From Geobacillus kaustophilus (GTDB taxonomy: Bacteria; Bacillota; Bacilli; Bacillales; Anoxybacillaceae), in NCBI RefSeq assembly GCF_000948285.1, contig NZ_JYBP01000003.1, positions 1,612,001 to 1,676,000 on the forward strand: a DNA stretch of 64,000 nt, read 5' to 3'. The position numbers were made by a program, and so were the translations under genes. The notes beneath the pieces are model-generated. The model was not told the DNA's origin. It searched no databases and was given only the letters and a program-made list of their open reading frames with translations. Below are positions 46,203 through 54,299 of this stretch, one piece after another; position 1 is the first letter of the stretch, and every line of letters begins with the position of its first letter.

Positions 46203-47981
46203 TTACGCATGGGCGTCGACAAGGCCGTTTTGCAGCAAGTACATTTGGTAGTAAAGCCCTTTTTGCGCCAGCAGCTGCTGATGCGTGCCGCGCTCGATGA
46301 TTTCGCCTCGATGGAGGACGAAAATTTGATCGGCATCTTGGACCGTTGATAAACGGTGGGCGATGGCGATTGTTGTCCGCCCTTTCCGCATGCGCATGAG
46401 CGCATCTTGAATCGCTTCCTCTGTTTCGGTGTCAATATGGGCGGTCGCCTCATCGAGCACCAAAATTTTCGGATCGGCAGCGATCGTGCGAGCAAAGGAA
46501 AGAAGCTGGCGCTGACCGCTTGATAACGTCGCCCCGCGCTCGGCGAGCACATGGTCGTAGCCGCCGGGCAATTGCTCAATAAACGCATCGGCCTGCACGA
46601 GCCGAGCAGCCTCCTTAATGGCTTCGTCGTCCAGTTCCTGATTATACATGCGAATGTTCTCTTTGACCGTCCCGTAAAACAAAAACGGATCTTGCAAGAC
46701 AAGGCCGAGGCGGCGGCGCAGCTCAGCGCGCGAGTAGTCGCGGATCGAGCGGCCGTCAAGCAAAATATTGCCGCGGTCAAACTCATAAAAGCGCATGAGC
46801 AAGTTGATGATCGAACTTTTGCCGCTGCCGGTATGGCCGACAAACGCGACCGTCTGCCCCGGACGGATGACAAACGACAGCCGTTTCAGCACATTCCGTT
46901 TGCCGTCGTAGGAAAAGCTGACATCACGAAATTCGATTTCCCCGCGCTCGATCACATGCGGCGACCAATTTGGATTGGCCGGCGCCTCTTCTTGATGATC
47001 AAGAAGGGCAAACACGCGAGAGGCGGAAACGATCGCCTGCTGGTAAAGAGACAGGCGCATCATCATTTGCGTCACCGGTTCGAAAAAGCGCTCCAAATAG
47101 TTGACGAACGCGTACAATACACCGATCTCAACTGGACTGTCAAGCACCGTGATGCCAAAAAAGCTGAGCACGACCATGATCGACAACATATACACCACAT
47201 CGATCGCCGGTCGAAGCAGCAGTCCATCGAGGTGGATGTTTTTCATCCCCGCCTTGTAATGCGCTTCATTGACGGCGGCAAACTCTTGGTATAAACGGCG
47301 CTGCTGGCGGAACGCTTGAATGACGGCCATTCCTTGCAGCGATTCGTTCAATTTGGCGTTCAGTTCGCTCAGCCGTTCGCGCATCTCTTGATAAAACACC
47401 GAGCTGTAGCGTCGGTACGTCTTCATAATCAACGCAATGGCCGGAAGAATGAACAGGCAAAACAATGCAAGACGAACGTTGAGCGAAAACATGGCGACAA
47501 ACACGCCGATGACAAACAAGCCGTTTTGCACAAAGGCCGCTAGGACGCTGATGAACATGTCCTTAATCGCTTCTGTATCGTTCGTCACCCGCGAAACGAT
47601 GCTTCCGCCCGGCGTCCGGTCAAAATAGCTCATCCCGAGCCGGTGCACTTTCGCAAACACATCCATCCGCAGCGCTTGAATGACGTGCAAAGCGAGCCGC
47701 TGAAACTCGACAAGCTGAAAGTAGGAAATGATCGTTTTCAAGACGAGCACACCGAGATAGGCGGCGGCCAGCGCCGCCACCGGTCCAAAAGCAAGGCGGC
47801 CCGGCACCAAATAGTCATCAATGAACACTTTCACCAAATACGGTCCGGCAAGCTCCCCGGCCGTTGCCAACAGAAGAAGCGCAAACGCAAGCGCAGTTTC
47901 TTTTTTGTATCTTCCCATATAAGCGAGCAGCCGCCATAAGACGCGCCGCTGCTCTTTTGTTGTCAGCCATCGGTCGTTCAT
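46203..47981 (-). CDS. ABC exporter half with canonical NBD (BmrD/YheH-like)
   Basis: A 592-residue half-transporter: six-span membrane domain (about 1-320) and nucleotide-binding domain with Walker A GHTGSGKSS, signature LSSGQRQLLSFAR and Walker B ILVLDEATAHID, where the catalytic Glu is present. It follows another half-transporter by 89 nt. Together they look like a heterodimeric multidrug exporter of the BmrCD type. Confidence 0.9.
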   Translation of the reverse strand: MNDRWLTTKEQRRVLWRLLAYMGRYKKETALAFALLLLATAGELAGPYLVKVFIDDYLVPGRLAFGPVAALAAAYLGVLVLKTIISYFQLVEFQRLALHVIQALRMDVFAKVHRLGMSYFDRTPGGSIVSRVTNDTEAIKDMFISVLAAFVQNGLFVIGVFVAMFSLNVRLALFCLFILPAIALIMKTYRRYSSVFYQEMRERLSELNAKLNESLQGMAVIQAFRQQRRLYQEFAAVNEAHYKAGMKNIHLDGLLLRPAIDVVYMLSIMVVLSFFGITVLDSPVEIGVLYAFVNYLERFFEPVTQMMMRLSLYQQAIVSASRVFALLDHQEEAPANPNWSPHVIERGEIEFRDVSFSYDGKRNVLKRLSFVIRPGQTVAFVGHTGSGKSSIINLLMRFYEFDRGNILLDGRSIRDYSRAELRRRLGLVLQDPFLFYGTVKENIRMYNQELDDEAIKEAARLVQADAFIEQLPGGYDHVLAERGATLSSGQRQLLSFARTIAADPKILVLDEATAHIDTETEEAIQDALMRMRKGRTTIAIAHRLSTVQDADQIFVLHRGEIIERGTHQQLLAQKGLYYQMYLLQNGLVDAHA

Positions 47982-48070
47982 CCACTTCCCCCTATCTCAC
48001 AAACAACTTGTATTTTCAAGCTTTTCGCTCCGCTCGTTTTTGAAGAGAGCGCGAACGTTCAAAGCTGTTG

Positions 48071-49810
48071 TCACTCCGCAAGCGCCTCAAGCTGCTGGCG
48101 CCGGTGCATGTCGCGATACCAGCCGTCTTCTGTCATCAGCTGCTCGTGCGTTCCCGCCTGCACGATTCGCCCCCCGTCAAGGACGAGAATCCAATCGGCA
48201 TGCTCAACCGCACTTAAACGATGGGCGGCGATGATCGTCGTTTTTCCGCGCCGCTCCTGTTTGAGCGCTGCTAAAATCCGCGCCTCGGTCTTCGCGTCCA
48301 CGGCCGACAACGCGTCATCAAAAATGAGCACTTCCGGGTCAATGAGAAGCGCCCGGGCGATTGACAGCCGCTGTTTTTGCCCACCGGATAGGGAAACGCC
48401 GCGCTCGCCGATGACCGTCTCATACCCGTCGGGAAACTGCAAAATGTCATCATGAATATCGGCCAGCCGCGCCGCTCGGACTATCTCATCCTCTCTTGCT
48501 TCCGGTTTCGCAAAAGCGATGTTGTCGCGGATGGAAGCGGAAAACAAAAAATGGTCTTGCGGCACGTAGCCGATCGCCGAACGGAGCGCGAAAAGCGTAT
48601 AATCGCGGATGTCGCGGCCGCCGAAGCGAATCTCGCCGTCATAGCCGTCAAACTCGCGCAGCAGCAGGCGAAGCAGCGTCGTTTTTCCCGCCCCCGTTTT
48701 GCCGACGACGCCAAGCGTCGCCCCGCGCTTGAGCTGAAAACGAATGTCCCGAAGCGCTGGCTTCGCCTCCCCCGGATAGGCAAATTGACGAACATCATAC
48801 TCAACGTCGCCTTGCGGAGCGATGTGAAGGGCATCGGGACGTTCGTTGATTTCATCTCGTTCAGCCAACAGCGCCCGCACCCGGTCGTACGAAGCGCGCC
48901 CTCGCTCAACAATGTTAAACAGCCAGCCGAACGCCAACATCGGCCAAATGAGCAAGCCAAGGTAGGCCGTAAACGACACAAGTTCGCCGATCGTCAATTC
49001 GCCCGTCAGAACCATTTGACTGCCAAACGCCACAGCGAGAAAAAACGACAGCCCAACAAGCAGCCCGATCGTCGGGTCGAACAAAGCGTCAATTTTGGCG
49101 ACGGCGATGTTTTTCGCCACGACGTCTTCCGATTGGCGGCGAAACGCCTCGACATCGTGTTCCTCATAGCCGAACGCCTTGATAACGCGAATGCCGCTGA
49201 TGCTTTCTTGCACTTTGTCGTTCAGTGATGAAAACGCCTCTTGCGCCGTTAAAAACCGACGATGGAGCATCGTTCCATAGCGGCTCGTCGCCGCCGCCAT
49301 CACGGGCATCGGCAATAGGCTGATCAACGTCAGCTTCCAACTGATCGAAAACGCCATCGTTGCCAACACGAACGCGCCAAGCGTCACCGAGTCAACAAGC
49401 GTCAAAATGCCGCTTCCAGCCGTCTGCTGAATCGCTTGCAAATCGTTCGTCGCATGGGCCATTAAATCGCCGATCCGCTTCCGCTGGTAAAACGACGGCG
49501 ACATGTTCGTAAAATGTTGGTATAACTCGTTGCGCAGCTGGCGGGCGAGCTTGACCGCCGAACCGAAAATGAAAATGCGCCAAGCATAGCGGAGCCCATA
49601 AAGCGCCGCCGCAACCGCGGCTAGGACGGCGAGCCAGCGGATGAGCACTTCTTTTGTCATCGTGCCGTTTTTCATATGATCGACCAACAAGCCGATCACT
49701 TTCGGCGGGATTATCTCCAAAAACGCCACGATGACAAGCATGAAAATGCCGGTGATATACGCCTTCTTTTCTTGGCGGAAAAACCAAAACAAATCGCGAA
49801 ACACGCGCAT
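48071..49810 (-). CDS. ABC exporter half with degenerate NBD (BmrC/YheI-like)
   Basis: A 579-residue half-transporter: six membrane spans, Walker A GKTGAGKTT, signature LSGGQKQRLSIAR. Walker B reads VLIFDDALSAVD: the catalytic Glu is Asp, exactly the degenerate site known for BmrC in the BmrCD exporter. The ATG used follows AAAGGAGGGCGGGCCTT; an earlier in-frame start lacks a site. It is first in the unit. Confidence 0.9.
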   Translation of the reverse strand: MRVFRDLFWFFRQEKKAYITGIFMLVIVAFLEIIPPKVIGLLVDHMKNGTMTKEVLIRWLAVLAAVAAALYGLRYAWRIFIFGSAVKLARQLRNELYQHFTNMSPSFYQRKRIGDLMAHATNDLQAIQQTAGSGILTLVDSVTLGAFVLATMAFSISWKLTLISLLPMPVMAAATSRYGTMLHRRFLTAQEAFSSLNDKVQESISGIRVIKAFGYEEHDVEAFRRQSEDVVAKNIAVAKIDALFDPTIGLLVGLSFFLAVAFGSQMVLTGELTIGELVSFTAYLGLLIWPMLAFGWLFNIVERGRASYDRVRALLAERDEINERPDALHIAPQGDVEYDVRQFAYPGEAKPALRDIRFQLKRGATLGVVGKTGAGKTTLLRLLLREFDGYDGEIRFGGRDIRDYTLFALRSAIGYVPQDHFLFSASIRDNIAFAKPEAREDEIVRAARLADIHDDILQFPDGYETVIGERGVSLSGGQKQRLSIARALLIDPEVLIFDDALSAVDAKTEARILAALKQERRGKTTIIAAHRLSAVEHADWILVLDGGRIVQAGTHEQLMTEDGWYRDMHRRQQLEALAE

Positions 49811-49899
49811 AAGGCCCGCCCTCCTTTCATTTGGCTGACGAACAATCGCCATATTATTGTAACAAAACTAGAAAAATTTTGAAAGAACATTTTGGCAAA

Positions 49900-49928
49900 A
49901 TAAAAAGACACTCTCGATCGAGTGTCCG
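49900..49928 (-). terminator. Terminator after the truncated yneF copy
   Basis: GGACACTCgatcGAGtGTCt palindrome (GACACTC/GAGTGTC) followed by TTTTTATTTT on the minus strand. Probably the original terminator of yneF before the island was inserted. Confidence 0.8.
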
Positions 49929-49936
49929 TTTCGCTT

Positions 49937-50003
49937 ATTTCAGTTGATTGTTCATCATCTGGTTGATCTTCTTCTGCGACGGAGTCATGCCCATTTGCAT
50001 CAA
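49937..50003 (-). pseudogene. yneF: 3' fragment of yneF (left attachment copy)
   Basis: The minus strand encodes [20 protein letters not shown] and a stop, the last ~20 codons of YneF (intact copy ends [12 protein letters not shown]). Positions 49951-50002 are 51/52 identical to 56144-56195 inside the intact gene. The 5' part is replaced by unrelated island DNA. Confidence 0.85.
49951..50002. repeat. 52-bp direct repeat, left copy (attL-like)
   Basis: Identical to 56144-56195 except one C/T change. The two copies bound the 6.2-kb IS island in direct orientation and lie inside yneF coding sequence, as expected for attachment sites of a site-specific integrative element. Confidence 0.7.
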
Positions 50004-50037
50004 AACGTTGATATGTCAAGGGTTTTAAGTGTTTTTT

Positions 50038-50053
50038 AATCATCCTATTCGTT
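50038..50053. repeat. 16-bp inverted repeat, left copy
   Basis: AATCATCCTATTCGTT recurs in inverted orientation at 55969-55984, near the other end of the island. It may mark ends of an older integrase-bearing element. Confidence 0.5.
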
Positions 50054-50173
50054 TAAGAAAAGTATATCAAAAACCCGTGGTGCTAGATAAACTCAAACAA
50101 GCATAAAAATAGCCCTTGCCTGCGGATCTCCTTAAAATGAAAGTGCAACCAAACATTGAAAAGGAGAATCCCC

Positions 50174-51051
50174 TTGCAAGAGCACTTTCATTTTACTACA
50201 GACCGAGCCAAGATTCAAAAGCAATATGCCGCCATTTTCTTTTTTGTCTCTGCCCAGCTGTCATCGATTCAGATGCACCTGCAGCGCCGCAACCGCCATT
50301 TGGTCAAACAGGAAGACGCTGTGGTCATCGCGATTCATATTTTAGGAAAGTTGCTCGGTTTTACATCCGAACGGGCATGGCATCGCTTTGTCACTGGAAA
50401 TTTGTTCACAAACGGCTCGTTTCTCGAACGTTCCCGGTACAACCGCCGTTGCCGGGCGCTGCGCTTCGCCATCAAATGGATCCGCCATAGTGAGCAAAAC
50501 GCGGCCAACATCATGCCTATGCCGTGGTCGACAGCTTGCCGCTCCCGTTGCGCCATACCGCCAGAATGCATCGCGTCAAACGGTTTCAAGAGATCGCCGA
50601 CATCGGGTATTGCGCTTCCAAAAAGCAATGGTGCTATGGGTTGAAGCTGCACCTTCAAGTGACCGATCAAGGGCTGCCCATGGGCTATGTGGTGACGGAA
50701 GCATCCTGCCATGATCGCATCGCCGCTGAAAGCGTGATGACTCAAATTCCTCATCCTTATCACTTCGGGGACAAAGGATTCATCAGCCGTGAGTTGCAAA
50801 AAAGGCTGTACGAAGAGTACCAAATGGCGCTTTAGACTCCGTCTCGAAAAAACGAGAAACATTGCTCGTCCGAGGCATGGGAGAAGTGGATCCAACAAAA
50901 ACGCAACGTGATCGAGACGGTGTTCTCGGTTCTGGTTGACCAATACCGGATCACAGAGATTCGAGCGAATTCCATGATCGGATTTGAAGCAGCGCTCGAC
51001 GGCATATTGTTAGCCTATTCCCTAGTTACACTTGGGCTAGTTGAGTTCTAA
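50174..51051 (+). pseudogene. IS982-family transposase, frameshifted and with stop
   Basis: Starts at TTG behind AAAAGGAG, reading QEHFHFTTDRAKIQKQYA. A frameshift near 50510 precedes AYAVVDSLPLPLR (first Asp), followed by HFGDKGFIS (second Asp). An in-frame TAG at 50833 cuts the chain before RNVIETVFSVLVDQYRI (catalytic Glu), which continues to LVTLGLVEF. All three catalytic residues are present in the decayed sequence, but no functional protein can be made. Confidence 0.85.
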
Positions 51052-51053
51052 CT

Positions 51054-51267
51054 GTTTTCTGCAAAGAAAAAATACAGAGTTTTGCAAGGAAAAGTGCAGA
51101 GAATGACAACTTGACATGGAGCCTCTGGGGGCGTGATTAAAAAGCCAGGAAGCCAGCAATATCAAGGGCTGGCTATGCCTAAAAAGGCTATCACGCCCCC
51201 CACTCCATGTCAAGTTGGCCTAAGCCAAATTCTCTGCAGATCTCTGCATTTTTATTTTGCAATAAAC
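51054..51267. mobile_element. 214-bp foldback MITE with 10-bp target duplication
   Basis: Flanked by AGTTCTAACT on both sides (51044-51053 and 51268-51277). Its ends are imperfect inverted repeats (GTTTTCTGCAAAGAAAAA against GTTTATTGCAAAATAAAA) and the inner arms also pair (CAACTTGACATGGAG, GGGGCGTGAT), so the whole element folds into one long hairpin. No coding capacity. It inserted just after the transposase stop of the IS982 relic. Confidence 0.8.
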
Positions 51268-51360
51268 AGTTCTAACTCCCAACTAGCACCACGGGTTATG
51301 TTGTATTTTACAGATTGAAAAAACTATTCACTCAACACAAGTAGATGGCCATGGTTATGA

Positions 51361-51463
51361 TTGAAATATTTCGAAAACTTCTTAATGAAACATGGCTACT
51401 CTGTTCAATTAAACGATATTACAAAAACTCATGTTTATTGTTTCATCCAGCATCAGATTACGA
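51361..51463 (+). pseudogene. Tyrosine-recombinase relic (N-terminal SAM-like domain)
   Basis: The frame reads LKYFENFLMKHGYSVQLNDI followed by TKTHVYCFIQHQIT, the typical SAM-like core-binding domain of phage-type integrases. It is stopped upstream and cut by the IS4 element downstream. A possible C-terminal piece (LGYCHIPVYTVEIFSYLS) lies beyond the IS4 element near 54220. Confidence 0.45.
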
Positions 51464-51476
51464 ACACGGCTGTTGA

Positions 51477-52610
51477 TTATCCAAAATTAGGAACACTCCT
51501 CCCATAAATTCGGGCATACTCAAATAAGACAGCTGCCATCTCGGATTTCCATTCGAGAGGAAGTTGCCCAGAGAAAAAACGACGGACAAACGAAAGAAAG
51601 GAAAGGGACGAGGTTGTCCGTTTTTCCGTTCGATGATATAGCCATCTCAGCAACACATAAGCGATAAATGCCGCAAAAAGCTGGTTGTATACCGCGTGCT
51701 CGTTGGTGCCAAATAAGGTTGGAACGTTCAGGTATTGCTTGATCCAACGGAAAAACACTTCCACCGTCCAACGTTCTTGATACATCTCGGCAATCTTTTC
51801 CGCCGATGCCTCCAAGACGTTCGTGACGACACGGATGTCATGCCCGTTCGCATCTTGAAAGATCACGACGCGATGGCGTTTCTTGGAACGACATGGTTTT
51901 GTTCCTAACTGGCAAGTAAAATCCGCCACAATGGAAGAAGAGGAGGAAGAAAGTCGCTTTAGGCTCTTTTTCTGATGAATTTCGACATTGTCTTTCATCC
52001 GAATCACAAATGGTTGCTTCTGTTCCACAACCCGATCGAGGCGTTCGATTTTAAAGTACACTCGATCCTCGACAAGGACCGATTGCCCGTCCGTGAGCTG
52101 CTCTCCCACTGGCCCATCGTGGCGCAGACCTACCGTTTCTACGATGTCGCTCGGCATTTGTTGCTCAGGGGAATACGCAACGTGCATTTTGACTCCTGCA
52201 CGTTCCCCATGATAGGGCGCCCATGGAAGGCGGTTTTTCCCCACGGTGACAGTCGTGGAGTCTACTACACGCAACGCTTTGGGGAAGCGAAGCGAACGGC
52301 GGGTTTGGCGATTGCATTTCGAAACCACCAAAGCAAATAAGCGCTTCATGACGTCGTATGGAACTTCTTTCGCTTTCTTAGAAACCGTCGAATAATGAAA
52401 GGTTGGCAGTCCATACATCTTCGCCGCATCGGCACCATGGCGGAAACTTTTCCATTCGTGAAGCGCCGCCAACAGAAAAAAGTCAACCAACGTACGCACC
52501 GTAAACGTCCGTGAAGTGTCGTGGTAGCCAACGGCTTCGGTAATGGATTGAATCTCTTCATCGGAAACCATTTTTTGCATCAAATTCGGGAGTGTGGTAT
52601 GCTTGTTCAT
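51477..52610 (-). CDS. IS4-family transposase (IS5377-like)
   Basis: A 377-residue DDE transposase. Catalytic Asp in ALRVVDSTTVTVGKNRLPW, second Asp in the QLTDGQSVLVED region or nearby, and the Y-(2)-R-(3)-E-(6)-K box in MYQERWTVEVFFRWIKQYL. It resembles IS5377 of Geobacillus stearothermophilus, by recollection. The ATG read MNKHTT follows AGGAGGTGCTCTCT. The frame is open throughout, so it may be active. Confidence 0.85.
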   Translation of the reverse strand: MNKHTTLPNLMQKMVSDEEIQSITEAVGYHDTSRTFTVRTLVDFFLLAALHEWKSFRHGADAAKMYGLPTFHYSTVSKKAKEVPYDVMKRLFALVVSKCNRQTRRSLRFPKALRVVDSTTVTVGKNRLPWAPYHGERAGVKMHVAYSPEQQMPSDIVETVGLRHDGPVGEQLTDGQSVLVEDRVYFKIERLDRVVEQKQPFVIRMKDNVEIHQKKSLKRLSSSSSSIVADFTCQLGTKPCRSKKRHRVVIFQDANGHDIRVVTNVLEASAEKIAEMYQERWTVEVFFRWIKQYLNVPTLFGTNEHAVYNQLFAAFIAYVLLRWLYHRTEKRTTSSLSFLSFVRRFFSGQLPLEWKSEMAAVLFEYARIYGRSVPNFG

Positions 52611-52803
52611 AGAGAGCACCTCCTAGGTTTGTTTGTGTCATTACTTACATTCTACAGGAAAGGTGCTCTTTTTCTATGTTTTTTATGGATATTATTGGTG
52701 GTTCATCACCAAATTTTGTGATTTAGTGACAAAAAAGAGAAAGCACTGACGAGATCCTGGCAATAATGTTAGCGGTGAAATAAACATTAAGGAGGTCTCG
52801 TAA

Positions 52804-53994
52804 GTGCTTTCTATACCACTAGGATTGCCAGAATTTAAAGTGATTAAACAAGAACTTCTTTCCTATGGTTATGCGATTCATGTAGAGAAAACAGAGACAC
52901 AGGAACGTTGCCCTCATTGTGGGTTTGCCACTTCCTCTGTCCACGACAGACGGACAAGAAAAGTACGGGATTTGGCGATTTTCCATCAACCGGTGTACTT
53001 GTTCATAAAGGTAAAGCGCTATCGGTGCTGGAATTGTTCTCAAGTGTTTTCCGCCTCTTTGGAATCGATTCCACCCAATCAACACTACACCAATCGATTT
53101 TGTGAGTACTTGTATGAACTTTGCGAAGGCTCCACCATTCAAGAGGTTAGCCGAAAGCACCGCATCCCATATACAACATTGGAACGCATTTATTACTCCA
53201 TCGCATCGAAAAAAGCAAAAGAGCGTCAAACAGCGATAGAAGCATCTTCTCAAGAAGGAATGGTGCTTAGTTTAGATGAAATCGCTGTAAAAAAGGGACA
53301 TCAGTATGAAACTGTATTGATGGATGCCAGAGCCGGATCGGTCATGGGAATGCATGCCGATCGCCAATGTGACTCCGCCATCAACTTGTTGAGCCAAAAT
53401 ATCCTGTCGAAAGAAATGGTCCAAACGGTGATTCTTGACATGTGGGAACCTTATCATAAGGCGGTTCGCGCCCTGTTTCCATCTGCTTCGATTGTCATCG
53501 ATAAGTACCATGTGGTTCAAAAAGTGACACAAGCCTTGGATCAAGCAAGAAAGGAATTTTCTCCATTGAAAAAGGCTCGATATCTTCTCTTGAAAGGCTG
53601 TGAAAAGCTTCGTAAGGACCAACGGCTTCGATTAGACGATATCTTGGAGGAGTATCCGGCACTTTCCATTGCTTATTATCTGAAAGAGTTGTTTCGGGAT
53701 TTTTACCGAACCGATGGATATCATGAAGCAAAGGAACGCTTGGAAGAATGGATTAAGTTAGCCAAACAGAGCCCTTTTGCTTCTTTTCAGAAAGCAGCCA
53801 ACACGCTTGAAAGGTGGAAGGAGCCTATTCTTTCCTACTTTTTGTGCCCATATACGAATGCCCGAATTGAGGGGACGAATCACAAGATCAAAAACATCAA
53901 ACGCCGGGCATATGGCTATCGAAATCTAGAACGGTTTCGTTTGCGTGTATTTCTGGAGTGTACAGGGAACACTACAGGCAGTCAGGCTGCTTAA
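52804..53994 (+). CDS. ISL3-family transposase
   Basis: A 396-residue transposase. N-terminal zinc ribbon (RCPHCGF...YRCWNCSQ), HTH-like region (SRKHRIPYTTLERIYYS) and DDE domain: LSLDEIAVKKGHQYETVLMD, LDMWEPYHKAVRALFPSASIVIDKYHVVQ (two parts), and NARIEGTNHKIKNIKRRAYGYRN with the last Glu. The GTG start follows AAGGAGGTCTCGTAA. Open frame, probably functional. Confidence 0.92.
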   Translation: MLSIPLGLPEFKVIKQELLSYGYAIHVEKTETQERCPHCGFATSSVHDRRTRKVRDLAIFHQPVYLFIKVKRYRCWNCSQVFSASLESIPPNQHYTNRFCEYLYELCEGSTIQEVSRKHRIPYTTLERIYYSIASKKAKERQTAIEASSQEGMVLSLDEIAVKKGHQYETVLMDARAGSVMGMHADRQCDSAINLLSQNILSKEMVQTVILDMWEPYHKAVRALFPSASIVIDKYHVVQKVTQALDQARKEFSPLKKARYLLLKGCEKLRKDQRLRLDDILEEYPALSIAYYLKELFRDFYRTDGYHEAKERLEEWIKLAKQSPFASFQKAANTLERWKEPILSYFLCPYTNARIEGTNHKIKNIKRRAYGYRNLERFRLRVFLECTGNTTGSQAA

Positions 53995-54000
53995 GCGCTC

Positions 54001-54104
54001 CCTTCTTCCGCTATCGGTATGATAGTTGGTAGAATGGAACCCGTCAAGGAAAGCACTTGACTGTTTCCATTCTACCAACTTCGTGGTCTGTATGCGGAAG
54101 AAGG
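54001..54104 (+). repeat. Large nested hairpin after the ISL3 transposase
   Basis: Three nested perfect stems: CCTTCTTCCGC (54001-54011) with 54094-54104, TTGGTAGAATGGAA (54026-54039) with 54065-54078, and GTCAAG (54043-54048) with 54056-54061. It begins a few bases after the transposase stop, inside the IS, without a long T run. Confidence 0.8.
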
Positions 54105-54211
54105 ATCCTGACTGATGAACCTATTTCATCCAGCTAACATGTCTCTAGGATTGAGTAGAAATCACAGAAAATGGTGAAGACCCTTATTGGTTAATCAACA
54201 CGCGTGTAAAA

Positions 54212-54244
54212 AAATAACTGGGATACTGCCATATCCCAGTTTAT
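54212..54244 (-). terminator. Terminator-like hairpin between the two ISL3 elements
   Basis: AACTGGGATA...TATCCCAGTT (10 bp) followed by ATTTTTTTAC on the minus strand; it would end transcription coming from the right-hand ISL3 element. Confidence 0.65.
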
Positions 54245-54299
54245 ACGGTGGAAATATTTTCTTACCTATCTTTAAGGAAAGTGTGATGTAAAAAATTTT

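Larger units (their letters stand above)
50073..51296 (+). mobile_element. IS982-family element, defective, carrying a MITE
   Basis: Bounded by perfect 14-bp terminal inverted repeats ACCCGTGGTGCTAG (50073-50086) and CTAGCACCACGGGT (51283-51296). It contains a broken IS982-type transposase and, just before its right end, a 214-bp insertion. Without the insertion it would be about 1.0 kb, the usual IS982 size. No clear target duplication flanks it. Confidence 0.85.
52700..54183 (+). mobile_element. ISL3-family element with 8-bp target duplication
   Basis: The left end reads GGTTCATCACCA and the right end, inverted, GGGTCTTCACCA; over 25 bp the two agree at about 21 positions. The target site TTATTGGT is duplicated exactly on both sides (52692-52699 and 54184-54191), the 8 bp expected of ISL3. 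One intact transposase and a large 3' hairpin lie inside. Confidence 0.9.
51464..54207 (-). mobile_element. IS4-family element, interrupted by an ISL3 element
   Basis: The likely ends share ACACG..TGTTGATTA.CC (51464-51482 and, inverted, 54189-54207). Between them lie an intact-looking IS4 transposase and, inserted 8-16 bp from the right end, a complete ISL3 element (52700-54183). The own length without that insertion is about 1.25 kb. Ends are inferred from the inverted match and are less certain than the interior. Confidence 0.6.
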
